A stretch of DNA of 64,000 bases from Periplaneta americana (GCF_040183065.1 NC_091123.1:106862821-106926820); one strand, 5' to 3'; positions 1 through 11,020 are shown, counted from the first letter of the stretch. The notes: generated from the sequence alone by a model not told the origin. Program-made: numbers and translations.

Positions 1-105
1 TCTTTTAGTCAGTATAAATCTATCCTCAGAGACAATAGAAGAAGATTCACTTTTCAGCACTTGAAAGAAATGTTTGTAACCTATTGTTATGGTAACAGAC
101 AATAA
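1..105 (+). CDS. hAT transposase, C-terminal end (partial)
   Basis: These are the last 34 residues of a hAT transposase, identical in translation to the C-terminus of the 494-residue protein at 38147-39631. The stop codon is TAA at 103-105. The segment starts inside the dimerisation motif just after the conserved Glu-Arg (RSFS region). Nothing breaks the frame in the visible part. Whether the whole copy is intact depends on sequence left of the window. Confidence 0.9.
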   Translation, partial: SFSQYKSILRDNRRRFTFQHLKEMFVTYCYGNRQ

Positions 106-343
106 AAATTGTGTTTTGTTGAAACTACATTGGAAGATAAGGTACGTCCATTATATTTTTTGTTTAGTTTGATTAAAATGTACCAATATTTAACGTACAT
201 AGTCATTTTTTTTATAATTTTAAGTCCATATTTAATTCCATATTTTGGTAAAAATCCATATTTAATTCCATATTTTGGTAAAAATAACTACATATATATT
301 TACATATTTCATATATTTTTAGTCCATATAAATCCGTTCCCTG
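1..343 (+). mobile_element. hAT transposon, 3' end of a second copy
   Basis: This stretch matches 39527-39868 almost base for base. The only difference I see is one T in a T-run near position 212. It holds the last codons of the transposase, the subterminal TCCATAT motifs, a short tandem duplication around 225-285, and the 3' terminus ending in CCCTG at 343. The left part of the element lies outside the window, so its 5' end and target duplication cannot be checked. The near identity to the complete copy at 37673-39868 shows that this family moved recently. Both copies face the same way. Confidence 0.93.
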
Positions 344-452
344 GTGATCACATTGATCATTGAAGGTGAAACAAAAGAAGATATTTCGAAGAAAATATTC
401 TGAATTTTATGACCATTGACTGCATTTCATATCTCGAACTATCTAAGATACA

Positions 453-676
453 TCTACGTAAAGATTATAATTTTTTGGTCCTACAGAATACATCTGTTAT
501 GGAAACAATTAATATTAGGCGAGAACTTCGGTGTAGCTCAATCATGAGATCGCTTGGTACGTAGAACCAAGGACTCGGGTTCGATACCCGATGCCAGAGC
601 GAATTTTTCTCCTCTAATATTAATTGTTACCGTAACAGATGTATTCTGGAGGACCAAAAAATAATCTTTACGTAGA
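453..676. repeat. Inverted arms flanking a tRNA-like SINE head
   Basis: The central part (about 530-612) looks like the head of a tRNA-derived SINE on the + strand. It has an A-box-like stretch TAGCTCAATCATGAGA at 534-549 and a B-box GGTTCGATACC at 578-588. It closely matches the head at 862-945. Around it, 453-518 and 614-676 are inverted copies of each other with only a few differences. The right arm begins with SINE body sequence, so the left arm looks like an inverted duplicate of SINE plus flank. I do not think this is a functional tRNA gene. Confidence 0.7.
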
Positions 677-861
677 TTCTTCGAGCAACAGTGCATATTA
701 CTGTACAGATTACTGTGGAATCCCGGCCACCAAGTCACTCAACTCCTTGTATAATGGCAGTTGACTTAATATAAAATGTCAACATACATGCCCAACTTGG
801 AGTCATGCCACAAAGGGAAAAACACTATAGGAGAGGGGTTCGATCCAGTACTGTGGATTGA

Positions 862-1372
862 ACTTTGGCATAGCTCAATGGTGAGAGTGCTTGGTACATA
901 GAACCAAGGACCCGAGTTCGATCCCTGGTGCCGGAGCGAATTTTTCTCCTCTGATATTAATTATGTAAGAGGAGTTTTTAAGGTACTAAGCAAAGGCTAA
1001 TTGGGATTTCCCTGTCCCAGTCTCTGACTGGGTCAAAAACCCTGATAGAACTGATATTTAACCCTTGCAGTGAATTTCGGTGTCTGGAGGGCACAATTAA
1101 TCAAATCCACTCACCTCACCTTCACACTGGGGCCCCCTGGGATCTTTTAAGATGCGAAAGAGAGAATGGTGTGCGGAAAGCAATGGGAAGCTACCGCATT
1201 TATGTTTCCCAAGAAAAACTGCAAACATGTGATAGACGACATTAAGATATATGGATCATATGCAGAGACTAAGAGGAAGGCAGAAAATAGCAAAGATTGG
1301 AGAATGCTGGGTTTGCAGTGAAAGACCTGCCCATGGGCAGAACACTTATGTATGTATGTATGTAAGTAAGTA
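862..1372 (+). repeat. tRNA-derived SINE with TATG/TAAG tail
   Basis: The head contains TAGCTCAATGGTGAGA (A-box-like) and GAGTTCGATCC (B-box), followed by a body of about 400 bp and a simple tail of TATG and TAAG units at about 1347-1372. The head is shared with 530-612. The last part, about 1230-1372, is found again on the opposite strand at 62916-63076. Such an internal RNA polymerase III promoter plus a microsatellite tail is typical of SINEs. The element lies in the SEC61G upstream intron. Confidence 0.65.
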
Positions 1373-1624
1373 AGCAGTTTTCCTAAAGTAGGTTCAGATT
1401 GTATGTAAGCAGTTTTCCTAAAGTACGTTCAGGTTATGAATAACACTGCAACAGTGTTGGAAAATCAGCTTTGTTTGTAAATTCACTTGTTGCTAATTGT
1501 AATACTACCATTGACAAACTTTTTGATGAGGTTATATTAAGGCTGGTTGAGTGGAAGAGAAGGCCTTATGGCCTTAACTCTGCCAGTGAAAATAAAACAT
1601 TATATTCTATTACCTGTGAATCTT

Positions 1625-2990
1625 ACTTACTGGCTTTTAAGGAACCTGGAGGTTCATTGGTGCCCTCACATAGTTCGCCTTTGGTTCCTATCCTGAGCAA
1701 GATTAATCCAGTCTCTATCATCATATTCCACCTCCCTCAAATCCATTTTAATGTTACCTTCCCATCTACGTCTCGGCCTCTCAACTAACACTCTACATGC
1801 ATTTCTGGATTCTCCCATATGTGCTACTGTCCGTTACTCAGGAGAAGACGAGGGGCAAGAATGTGACCTTCTTGACTATCGCTGTTGATTATTATAAACA
1901 TCGCTCAGATAAGCATCCCAGTATCGAGGTTATTACTCGTGCAGGAAACATGAGTAACAATGCGTATGGAAATTAAAGCTAAGTTGAACAGAAGGAGACC
2001 TAATGTTTCTGCTTACTACATTACAAATATTGACGTGTTGTCATATGTTATCTGTTCACATCCTTTCCCCCTCAGTCCGCTCTCGTCTTCTCCTGAGTCA
2101 CCGACAGTACATGCCCTGCCTATCTCAAGCGTCTGGATTTAATGTTCCTAATTATGCAGTTCTGTGTTGTGTAACTTTCTCCATTCTCCTGTAACTTCAT
2201 CCCTCTTAGCCCCAAATATTTTTCTAAGCTACTTACTCTCAAACATCCTTAACCTATGTTCCTCTCTCAAAGTGAGAGTCCAAGTTTACAACCATAAAGA
2301 AGAACCTGTAATATAATTGTTTTATAAATTCTAACTTTCAGATTTTTTGACAGCAGACTGGATGATAAAAGCTTAACTGAATAATAACACGAATTTCCCA
2401 TATTTATTCCGTGTTTAATTTCCTCCCGAGTATCATTTATATTTGTTACTGTTGCTCCCAGGTATTTGAATTTTTCCACCTCTTCAAAGGATAAATTTCC
2501 AATTTTTATATTTCCATTTCGTGCAATGTTCTCGTCACCAGACATAATCATATACTTTGTCTTTTCGGAATTTACTTCCAACTTATCTCTTTACTTGCTT
2601 CAAGCAAAATTCCCGTATTTTCCCTAATCATTTGTGGATTTTCTCCTAACATATTCACATCATCCGCATAGATAAGCAGCTGATGTAACCCATTCAATTC
2701 CAAACCCTCTCTGTTATCCTGGACTTTCTTAATGGCATACTCTAGAGCAGGACTTTTCTAATGGCATACTCTAGAGCAAAGTTAAAAAGTAAAGGTGATA
2801 GTGCATCTCCTTGCTTTAGCCCACAGTGAATTGGAAATACATCTGACAGAAACTGACATATATGGACTCTGCTGTACGTTTCACTGAGACACATTTTAAT
2901 TAATCGAACTAATTTATTGGGAATACCAAATTCAATAAGAATATCGTATAAAACTTCTGCCTGTGAATCTTGTACTTAAAAAATTAAAAA
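1625..2990 (-). pseudogene. LINE reverse transcriptase, 3' half, broken
   Basis: Read on the minus strand, this encodes the second half of a non-LTR reverse transcriptase. A GLKQGDALSPLLFNFALEYA-type block and the catalytic YADD box (about 2664-2675, YADDVNML context) are followed by the [11 protein letters not shown] and FKYLGATVT segments and the RLRWAGHVARM-type C-terminus. It is interrupted by frameshifts, by a 23-bp local duplication near 2735-2780, and by a 279-bp MITE at 1828-2106. The 3' end matches the + strand LINE tail at 11068-11556. LINEs copy their own RNA back into DNA at a nick. I do not assign a clade. Confidence 0.85.
1828..2106. mobile_element. 279-bp MITE inserted in a LINE
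   Basis: Terminal inverted repeats of about 25 bp start TGTCCGTTACTCAGGAGAAG on the left. The right end carries the same sequence with two differences. The LINE sequence resumes on both sides, with CTAC at 1824-1827 and GTAC at 2107-2110, so the target duplication is 3-4 bp. The undisturbed LINE at 11068-11556 shows the uninterrupted sequence. The interior has no coding capacity. The superfamily is not clear to me. Confidence 0.8.
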
Positions 2991-3107
2991 CAATATATGA
3001 AGAAGGAGAATGGAAAAGAAAGATACTACAACACAAAACTGAAAGATGTAAATCTGTTATTATTTGCAGAGTCTGGCTTTTCTCCTAATGAGTCCCATCT
3101 AATATTT

Positions 3108-3430
3108 TTAATAATAATAATAATAATAATAAAATGTTGTTGTTGTTTTCTAATGCCAGGCGTTTGACAATAAAGTCATTTGACCTCTTGCACTCCAATA
3201 TTTTTCAAAGATATTATCATGACCAGCCAATGAAGCACAGATTTTGAGGTGTTCCGAATCCATTTCTTGGTTTGAGTTGCACAATGGGCAGTTAATAATA
3301 ATAAAATGTGATTCTGGTAATTTCAATGCTAATTTGTGCAGTAATGAAAATTTCTTAAAAATACCTCTAGGGCACCTTGTAGGCCTACTCTTCCTTTTAC
3401 ACACAGATTCAGTCTCTTCAAACTAATGGT
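3108..3430 (-). pseudogene. LINE 3' end fragment with Cys/His motif and ATT tail
   Basis: The minus strand encodes about 84 residues ending in a CPLC-x(n)-H-x(4)-C motif (CPLCNSNQEMDSEHLKICAS), typical of the C-terminal zinc-binding segment of some LINE polymerases. Downstream on that strand is a short untranslated stretch and a TTA microsatellite (3108-3131), which fits a LINE 3' tail. Only the end of the element is present, as expected for 5' truncation during target-primed reverse transcription. One TAGGCCTA octamer (3380-3387) lies in frame inside it. Confidence 0.65.
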
Positions 3431-3869
3431 ACAGGAGTAGATGTTCTTCTGAGATGGTGCATCTTTAATAAAACATGTGAGGAAATGCCACTATACAATT
3501 TGTGATGGAATTTGCCTTCACTAACTTCAGCACTCATTATTACGCCTTTTCCAGGTCACCAGTCATTTTGCTGCACTAGCATCCCTGGTGCAGTATCAGG
3601 AATGTGGCATTTACATGCCAAATACAAATGAAACTTTCAAAAGTTTCCCAATCGATTAATGCGTTACACATTTTTCTGTCATAAAGAATTGCTTTGTACT
3701 AAATATGTCGAGGTGTTTCAGACTTACCCTATACATCATTTCTCTAGGTATTGAAAGGAATTGAACAGTAAATTTAGATGGGCAGTTAACTGAAAATCAC
3801 ATTATTGTAGTAGTTTAGTCAACTATGCGAAGACAGGTCTGAATCTTTCATGTGATACCAACATGACAC

Positions 3870-3990
3870 CACTTATGAGGCAAGTAGACCAGGAGATAAT
3901 GGGGTAGGATTGCCAGTTCCTTTCCCCTCCATTCCATACATCACCGATTAGCTACAATTTACACTAATCAGACTTTAGAAATCACATTAT
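3870..3990 (+). repeat. Interspersed repeat family A, copy 1
   Basis: This resembles 8035-8210 and, over the shared part, 16975-17090. The common segments are a GAGGCAAnTAGnCC start, an ATAATGGGGTAGG block, and the CATACATC...TTACACTA(A/G)TCAGACTT block. The copy is diverged and truncated on its right side. No coding capacity or terminal repeats are seen. Its value is as a relative of the sequence into which the Tc1 element at 8211 inserted. Confidence 0.6.
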
Positions 3991-4027
3991 ATGGAGTAAG
4001 AATACTGTTTATGTGTGTTTTGGGTTA

Positions 4028-4340
4028 CTTATCTTTGTAGTCTATTGGTTATCATGCTTACCATTACATCTGTGGTTTGCAGTTTCAGATCTGATTGAGA
4101 ACTATAAAAATTTCTAATATGGCTTTGTTTGAAAGGAAAGCGAAGCCAGGAGGCCTATTCATTTACAGCATATAAATTACTTCTGTTCCTCAATGGGGGA
4201 TTTTCAGGCAAAAATTACCGATCATTTCTCGTCCACGTCAACTGTGTTAGTCATTCATTAGCCTGGCCTATGCCCCTCAGAAATGAAATCCTTTGCCAAG
4301 CTGGCAAAATCCAGGTAGATTTTCAGTCATACTGTGAAAA
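4028..4340 (+). repeat. Possible diverged SINE-like repeat
   Basis: The start has a tRNA-like look (GTAGTCTATTGGTTATCATG, then a degenerate B-box around 4076-4090). The order of motifs resembles 19445-19690: a CCATTACATC(T/C)(G/A)TGGTTT block, then an AAAATT(A/T) block followed by CACTTCTC-like sequence. The similarity is patchy by eye. I see no open reading frame of interest. It lies in the intron before the SEC61G exon at 4474. Confidence 0.35.
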
Positions 4341-4430
4341 TGTTAACAACCAACAAACATTTTTATTAACAATTTAAGCTATGCACTTTGTTTCGAAATT
4401 CGAAAATATGTACTTTTTATGTATTACTGA

Positions 4431-4681
<251 letters not shown>

Positions 4682-4776
4682 TTCACATCTTTACTGATTT
4701 AAGCTCTGTTGTTTCATTTTGTGTTTATTTTGCTCTCCAACATTACAAGAAATGTTATGAATCGATTCACGACTTA

Positions 4777-4782
4777 AATAAA
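4777..4782 (+). terminator. SEC61G: Polyadenylation signal of SEC61G
   Basis: AATAAA lies about 95 bases after the SEC61G stop codon in an AT-rich stretch, at the usual distance for a short 3' UTR. Cleavage would be expected about 10-30 bases downstream. This is inferred from position and motif only. Confidence 0.6.
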
Positions 4783-4819
4783 TTATTTTATAACTTAATA
4801 TATATTTTTGGAATGAAAT

Positions 4820-6530
4820 GTTTATGATTTATATCCTGTATTAACCATATAGGCCCTATCCTGTTCTATATAAGAAATTGACTACTCAATAGTCTTTTTT
4901 AAATAGACTGATTAAATTGTAACTGGTCAGAAAATTTAGGCATTCATTCTGTTTTTAAAAATATGTAAATAATATGTTCCCAACCTTGATATGTATAGCC
5001 TACTTCACTCTTTTTGAAATGTTCTCGATTCATGCTGCCTTTAGTATATCAGCATACTTACATAATGCATCTATGAACTTCCCCCCCCCCCCCTCCTTCA
5101 AAAGTTATTTAAATTTCCATTTATTAAGTAGTTAGGTCGTAATGGCGTAGCTATGTGATATAACAATAGCTAAGGCGTAATAAATGCTAATATGAAGAAA
5201 AAAACAATATTTTAATATCATTTTTAAATGTTCAGAGTTAGTAATGCTATATGTGTGCTTCCTTTCTGATGTACAAGCAGATTTTGTAACACCTGTGTGA
5301 GTTTGCTGTTATACCCTGATATGCCACAGTACACAATTGAAATTTTTTCAGCACTTTTCTACAAAACTTGCATGATGAATGTCTAAAAAATAAACATTTG
5401 TTGTTTAAAACACGACATTTCAGTTCCATGTAACAAGATTTCACAACTTAGCACCAGTTGTGTGCATTTGGTCCCCTGAATAGTACTTACTTTCATCTGC
5501 CTAATATATCTGATGCCACATCTGTTAAGAGTGAAATGCTTGTAGAGAGGAGAAAGTCCTTGACAGGGAACATTTTCTCGTGTTTTGTGACTTTGTAAAG
5601 AACTTACCTGTAGATAATATTTGTGTGGTACTTAACCTTAGACTGAGTCTAAACCTCGATATATGTAACAGAAAGCTTAAATGGTAGCGAAATGTTGAAT
5701 ATTGCACTGATATCCACGATCATTAACAGTAGTGGATATGAAATAGGCTCTATATTACAAAAAGAGAAGGATAAAGACAAAATTGTATATCTAAGGACGC
5801 TTATTAAACTTTTCTCAACTCTTGGTAACAGATGTCACCTCTTAATGATTGGGAAGATTTCTCATGCAGAGGAATGGAAACATATCAGTACAAATCTTGC
5901 TGGTCCATAGAATCTTGGAAACAAACCAACATTTTGTATAATCACTATTGAATTTTTTTCATTACAAAAATATGTCAATTGAACAAATCTCATGAGGATG
6001 AAACACTTTTCAGTATTGTTAAAGTAACAGTTACTGAAGTAAAAATCGTATCTTGTGGATGGATTAACTTTAACTAAAATTGTGTCTAGTGAGTTGGATA
6101 GATTCCTTTTTATGACATTAACTTATGTTTAAATTTTCATTAAGTTATTTCAAAATTTTCTTTATAATTATACAAAGAAAATATTATCATTGGAAATGTC
6201 TACCAAACAGCTAAAAGTTTAAAACTTAAATGAAGAAATGGAATGAGTTAAATATAACAAAAGCAGCAAATGCAGTATTAGGAAATCCTAGGTAAAATGG
6301 AATAAAAATTCGGAATGAAATACATATGTTGGAACAAATGTATTAAATTTAAAGTTCATATAGATTAAATCGGTTGAGGTTAGAAAAGATCATGAAATGA
6401 ATTAAATGTGCAGTTCCGAAAAAGGAAGGTTTGCAAACTAAATAGAGACAGTATAAATATATAAGTGATATAGAATGTGATGTACATAGTGCACAAATTA
6501 TGGTTTATAAAATTTTAAAGCAGGAATAAA
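4820..6530. other. AT-rich DNA without recognisable features
   Basis: I see no coding region, terminal repeats or long internal repeats here. A run of about 13 C residues near 5082-5094 is the only low-complexity tract. Short open frames in the region look like chance. Confidence 0.5.
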
Positions 6531-6533
6531 GAT

Positions 6534-6745
6534 ATGAGAGAAAGAGAGAGAGAGAGATGGCTTGCACATTTTGAAAATCTCTGCATAAATTTTATTCAGA
6601 TGAAGGAGTACACAGAAAATGAGGTAGCTGTACAAATAACAGATATTGATTTAATAGAATTTGGTGAAGAAATTGAAATATTAAATTTGTCCCATAATAG
6701 TAAGTTCCCAGGAAGTGATGGACTTTGTATGGAACAACTATGAAC
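6534..6745 (+). pseudogene. LINE relic (pre-RT segment)
   Basis: The frame starts in a GA-rich run, then reads RWLAHFENLC, and later LSHNSKFPGSDGLCMEQL. This resembles the linker and first reverse transcriptase block of LINEs, where R-W-x-x-H-F-x-x-L precedes a K-(A/S)-P-G-x-D-G motif. About 70 residues remain before a stop. No RT catalytic box is visible downstream, so only a small decayed piece is present. Confidence 0.5.
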
Positions 6746-7590
6746 CAGTAGGAAAGAGAAATATCGGAAGAACGTAATGGCTATATGTTACCCTTCGAAG
6801 TTGGAACATTTTGTAGGTGAAGAAGAATGAAAAGTGATGCTGCAAGAAATATATTTCAAACTTTTCATGGAAGAACACGTTTTCAGCATCAATGGTGCCA
6901 AAAAATGGTTTTTGATCTGCCTAGTTTGTCTTTGTCAATGATTTCTCTTAACTAATGGATTTTGTTCTTGCATAGTATCAACATATAAATTCATTTGGGA
7001 ATGACGCACATAAAATATAGGCCTAGCCTAATTATTATTAATAAAGTGTCTTTGTTACAAAAAATACAAAATGACTGCTTATTCAAAATCAACTGAAATT
7101 CTCCTATAGGCATCCAACAAAGAAAACTCAGTGCACAGAAACCAGCAGGTGTGACTGTCTTGCGCAGATGACGTACGCTCCCATTCCCAGCATGCTCTCA
7201 CGCCTACTCCAGGGAGTTAAGAGGGGTATAGCATGCACGCCATGAGAAGTCTGAGCTGAGTTTTGCTTGTAGGATACCTACACCTCCTGTTCCCTTCCCC
7301 CTCATGGGACGAGATTACAAATGAAATGGTGTTGAGAGACCATATGTTTTCAGAGATAAAGTGCATGAAATGTTTCACATTGAAGCTTCAGTTATTGTCT
7401 TTGTTTGTTGTCATTTTTGCTAATCATTTTTTGCTACTTGAGGGGTTAGTTACAGCTTACAGCAGTAAAAGTTTTGGAAATATTCAACATTTTTTTTTTT
7501 CCTCCATTATTGTATCTTGTACAATAATGAAAACTGGTATGTGTGAAATATTTTGTCCTGCTAGTTGAAAAAAAAAAAACATATTTTTAA
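6746..7590. other. No recognisable gene
   Basis: This is AT-rich sequence with a more GC-rich patch at about 7130-7310 that resembles nothing I know. A TAGGCCTA octamer followed directly by GCCTA lies at 7018-7030. The 101-codon frame at 7263-7568 ends in T-runs and has no recognisable domain, so I do not call it a gene. Confidence 0.45.
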
Positions 7591-7592
7591 GA

Positions 7593-8028
7593 TTAAAAAA
7601 ATTATTTATTTTCAAAATTCAAAATGTTGGCAGTCCACTGTGCAGTGATGAAGTGTTTCCCTCATAACTCATAAACTTGTTAACTTTTTCATGTTATCTG
7701 TCTTTTATTTTATTGCTGAAACTCATGTTTACAATATCATGCTCTTTCAACTACATTTCTTAATAAATAATATTTTTTTTATTTTGTGTTAGAAGAAAAT
7801 ACTGATATTTGAACATTTTTTAAAATGAATTTATTTTTGTCAGACAATCTGTCAAAGGTAGAGAAGTGATCTTGCATCATATTGTAAATATGACATGCAT
7901 AAATACACAAAAAATTTCATTACAGAATGTTGGATAGTTTTTGAGTTATGTGGGAAACACTTCACCACTGCACAGTGAACTGAATTTTGAAAAAAAAAAA
8001 AAAAATGTAAATAATTTTTTTAAACTGT
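7593..8028. mobile_element. Fold-back (MITE-like) element
   Basis: The left arm, about 7593-7680, and the right arm, about 7925-8028, are inverted copies. Both contain TTTTCAAAATTCA next to an A- or T-run, then CACTGTGCAGTG and GAAGTGTTTCCC, then CATAACTCA. Arms are about 85-100 bp with a loop of about 245 bp. No coding capacity is seen. Exact ends and target duplication could not be fixed because the arms run into homopolymers. Confidence 0.65.
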
Positions 8029-8034
8029 AAAACT

Positions 8035-8210
8035 TATGAGGCAACTAGGCCTGAAGATAATGGGGTAGGGTGGCCAATTCATTTCCCCGGCCATTGCATA
8101 CATCGCCGACTAGCTGCATATTACACTAGTCAGACTTCAGATCATACAAACAATTGTTCTTCCTCTAACACATAACATCAAGTGAGATGTACTGCCTGAT
8201 AATAGATGTA
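8035..8210 (+). repeat. Interspersed repeat family A, copy 2, left part
   Basis: This is the same family as 3870-3990 and 16975-17150. The copy is split at the TA dinucleotide 8209-8210 by the Tc1-type element at 8211-9944 and resumes at 9947 with CATATCAGCCAGAACTCA. The copy at 16975-17150 has the uninterrupted sequence, so insertion occurred after this copy was in place. Confidence 0.8.
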
Positions 8211-9944
8211 CACTTAGCGGCAAAAAGAATGGGCCGGCCGACAATTTCTAAGTTCCAGAGACATAACATTGCACATGCTCGTCTCATCAAAGCCATAGTT
8301 CACCCGGTAACACTTAATTAAACCATTTAAATTTGCTGTATTTTGTTTAAGAGTCTAAAATATGTAATAAAATCGAATGGCGGGTTGATTCTAGATACAT
8401 CAGGGCCCTTGAAGAGTGAAATAATAATAAAATTGATAAATACAAAATCAACCGGAGTGAATATGAACAGCAAAACCACATATTATGCCGAACTGATATT
8501 AACAGTCACAGTAGCGTAAGTCGTTATGGCATTGGTCTATTGAACAAGTTGATAGTAGTAGCTCAAGGATCGAATCTCCCCCAATCTTCTTTTTTTAATT
8601 ACAAATTTGCCATCATATGTGTCTCGCAAAGCTATAATTATGTGGTGATATCTCTTAGAATATGCCCAAACTCTAATAAATAATAAACCTCCCTCTCTCT
8701 TTCAAGCAATACTGCTATCTGTTAATACAACGTTCTGTCTCGTCATTATGCTTGAAGATAGCACAGAAACAATAACTCATTGCCTTGATTCGCATAGGTT
8801 ATTCTGTGTATGCTACTCTCCGACAGGATTTCAATTGAAGAAATGTCATTTTCTCCGATGAGGTAATTGTCTCCAATAGCAAAGATAGTACTGCCCTAGT
8901 TTATTGTATGAATGGCCACCGATACGATGAACGCTTTTCTTGAGACAAATTATTAACAAGTCGGGTTGCGTGAGGGTCGCGTGTTGGGGGTGGATGTCAT
9001 ATGATGAAGCAGGACTTCTGGAACCCATCCACGGGTGGTTTATGGAAGAAGTCTACGAACACATTTTGGCAAATGTAATGATCCCTTCTGCCCGAAAACA
9101 ATATACAGAAGGAACACTTTTCTTCCAGCAGGATAATCATCCGATACACACCACCAACCGGATTTAAAGATGATTTACGAGGAGGCGTGATGTCGACCCA
9201 GTCAACTGGCCTCCAAATTCACCAGATATGAATCTGATTCAAAATTTGTGGGCTGCAGTCAAAAGGATCCTACGCTCTAATTGGGCAGAACAACCACCCT
9301 TTTGGACACCTGAGGAATTGTGGGACAGAGTTCTAGATGCGTGGGAGGAGATGGCCAAGAATTTAGACCTGTTCCATAATCTTGTGGACTCCATGCCACA
9401 CAGAATGAGGGCAGTTGTTGACGCAGGTGGTTTGTGGACGAGATACTAGTCCCCACCACAGGCCTTGTTTTGTTAATATATAAAAAAATGTTTGTTTTTG
9501 TTAATTTAATTATTTATTTGTGTTTGATATGCATCCGGTTTTTTAGGATGTGAAACACGTATTTTTGTTTATACAGGCCAGCTCTCACCTATTAATAGCC
9601 CACAGTTGATGGGCAATAATATTTTTACAAGGCAGGCATAACGAAGTTTGTTAACAAATGCCATTTCACATTTAAACTAATAAATTAAGTAAAAGTTAAA
9701 ATAAAAAAATAATAATTTTACCGTACTGGGAGGCGAACTCACAACCTCTGGTACGGATGCCAGACTTCTTACCACTGGGCCACACACTGCTCGTAAGGTT
9801 TACTACATTATAGACGGACGACTTTCAATGAAGAGACACCACAGCAATGCCTTGCAGTGGGTTACACTTACACGAGTGAACCGCGCGATAGAAATTAGCA
9901 TTTCTATCGACCAAGAGTCGTCCCATTCTTTTTGCTGCTAAGTG
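8211..9944 (+). mobile_element. Tc1/mariner-type element, 1734 bp
   Basis: Terminal inverted repeats begin CACTTAGCGGCAAAAAGAAT on the left. The right end, read inward, is the same with A for G at one site, giving about 23 paired bases. TA dinucleotides at 8209-8210 and 9945-9946 are the target duplication. The related repeat at about 17083-17100 shows the empty site with a single TA. Inside are a broken transposase (8842-9449) and two patches that look tRNA-like, at about 8515-8585 on the + strand and about 9718-9785 on the - strand. Their meaning is uncertain. Confidence 0.9.
8842..9449 (+). pseudogene. Tc1-type transposase, C-terminal part, broken
   Basis: A DDE transposase that would cut and join transposon ends. 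The first catalytic Asp is in the FSDE motif (about 8854-8862). A frameshift follows the TGA near 8940. The second Asp is in FFQQDNHPIHTT (about 9130). The third site reads SPDMNLIQNLWAAVK, where the expected Glu is Gln. Counting across two in-frame stops (TAA and TGA near 9165-9173), 35 residues separate the second and third sites. The N-terminal DNA-binding domain is not recognisable. It ends WTRY with TAG at 9447-9449. Confidence 0.85.
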
Positions 9945-9946
9945 TA

Positions 9947-10000
9947 CATATCAGCCAGAACTCAGAGGATGTGACAGATATACAGTTATATCAAATGCAT
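9947..10000 (+). repeat. Interspersed repeat family A, copy 2, right part
   Basis: This continues the copy at 8035-8210 beyond the Tc1 insertion. CATATCAGCCAGAACTCA and the following ATACAGTTATA-type sequence match 17091-17145. It ends at about 10000, where a SINE begins. Confidence 0.75.
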
Positions 10001-10002
10001 CA

Positions 10003-10330
10003 TGGTCTAAGGCATCCTGCCTAGGACTCGTATTATGGAATGCGCGCTGGTTCGAATCTTCATGGAGGAAGAAATTTTTCTCATGAAATTTCGGCCAGTG
10101 TATGGGACCGGTGCCCACCCAGCATCGTGATGCACTTGGGGAGCTACGATAGGTAGCGAAGTCCGGTTACGCAAACCAGCTATAACGGTTGAGGGGCTCA
10201 TCATGCTAACCACACGATACCTCCATTCTGGTTGGATGATCGTCCACCTCTGCTTCGGCATGTGGCTGTGAGGCCAGCAGCTGGCTGGTCGGTCTTGGTC
10301 CTTCGTGGGCTGTAGCACCACGGATTATTA
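10003..10330 (+). repeat. tRNA-derived SINE family B, + copy
   Basis: The head has a TGGTCTAAGGC A-box and a GGTTCGAATCT B-box, followed by a unique body of about 230 bp. A diverged copy lies on the opposite strand at 18797-19125, matching end to end including the CCACCTCTGCTTCGGCATGT block. Copies in both orientations at unrelated sites and the internal promoter mark it as a SINE. The 104-codon frame inside it on the minus strand is a chance frame. Confidence 0.85.
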
Positions 10331-10602
10331 TTTTTAAGCTGTTTCTAACCCCTTAATAAGTCTACCATTAAATTTTATTATTTTCAAAATTATACTGATC
10401 CTCATTTATGTCCTATCATGTACCAATATATTTCTCATGAATTACTAACATTAGCACAATCTCTAGCATTCACTCACCCATCTGAGAGTTCATTAAATGT
10501 TGTCATGAACATGGATTCATTCATCTCAGTTGATTACTGAAAAGTTGGAAGTATAGTTATCGTGAAATTGATTGACTGTTTGCAACCAGAGTAATGGATT
10601 TA

Positions 10603-11020
10603 AGGTGTGTATACACTTAACTGAATCTGTAATGTAATGGCCCATAAATCATCTTTTTTTCGTTTCTGCAGTGAACCTTACACAAACTGTTGGGGAGCTG
10701 AATTTGGTTCAAGCAAATTCTAGTACAGTTCAAGATTTATAGATTTTAGTCGTGATGTCTTCCCGTGAGGAAAATTTGGTTTGGTTGTGGTAAGTTTCGT
10801 GGTTTTAGTAATGGTTACTTTGATAAGAGGAAAAGAAAATTCCAATGTTGGTGGCGGACTGTATAAAAATGGTCTTTGTTGGAATTGATGTCGTACATGA
10901 AGTCCTGTTACATTAGTGGGCAGTACAACAATTTTACAGGGATGTCTTCTATTGATTTCGAGAATTTACTGAGCAGAATAGGATCTAAACTAAATATCCA
11001 AAGAAGAAACATATCTTCAC
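10603..11020 (+). pseudogene. PIF/Harbinger element relic with transposase N-terminus
   Basis: TTA at 10600-10602 is followed by AGGTGTGTATACACTTA, a close match to the terminus of the Harbinger at 53097. Further in is a frame with KRKRKFQCWWRTV, then MKSCYISGQYNNFTGMSSID and FENLLSRIGSKLNIQRRN. This is the N-terminal part of a HARBI1-like transposase (the family motif is ...FxNFxRMxxxDFExLLxxIGPxI...). Stops and frameshifts are present and the catalytic half is missing. A LINE tail begins soon after. Confidence 0.7.

Noticed and set aside
530..612. Possible tRNA gene
   Set aside because: A- and B-box-like motifs are present, but the same head recurs at 862 attached to a SINE body and no full cloverleaf was evident by eye.
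7263..7568. 101-codon frame with hydrophobic stretches
   Set aside because: It ends in homopolymer runs next to a fold-back element, and no domain or splice context was found.
10007..10321. 104-codon minus-strand frame as a gene
   Set aside because: It lies entirely inside a SINE whose sister copy at 18797-19125 does not keep the frame.
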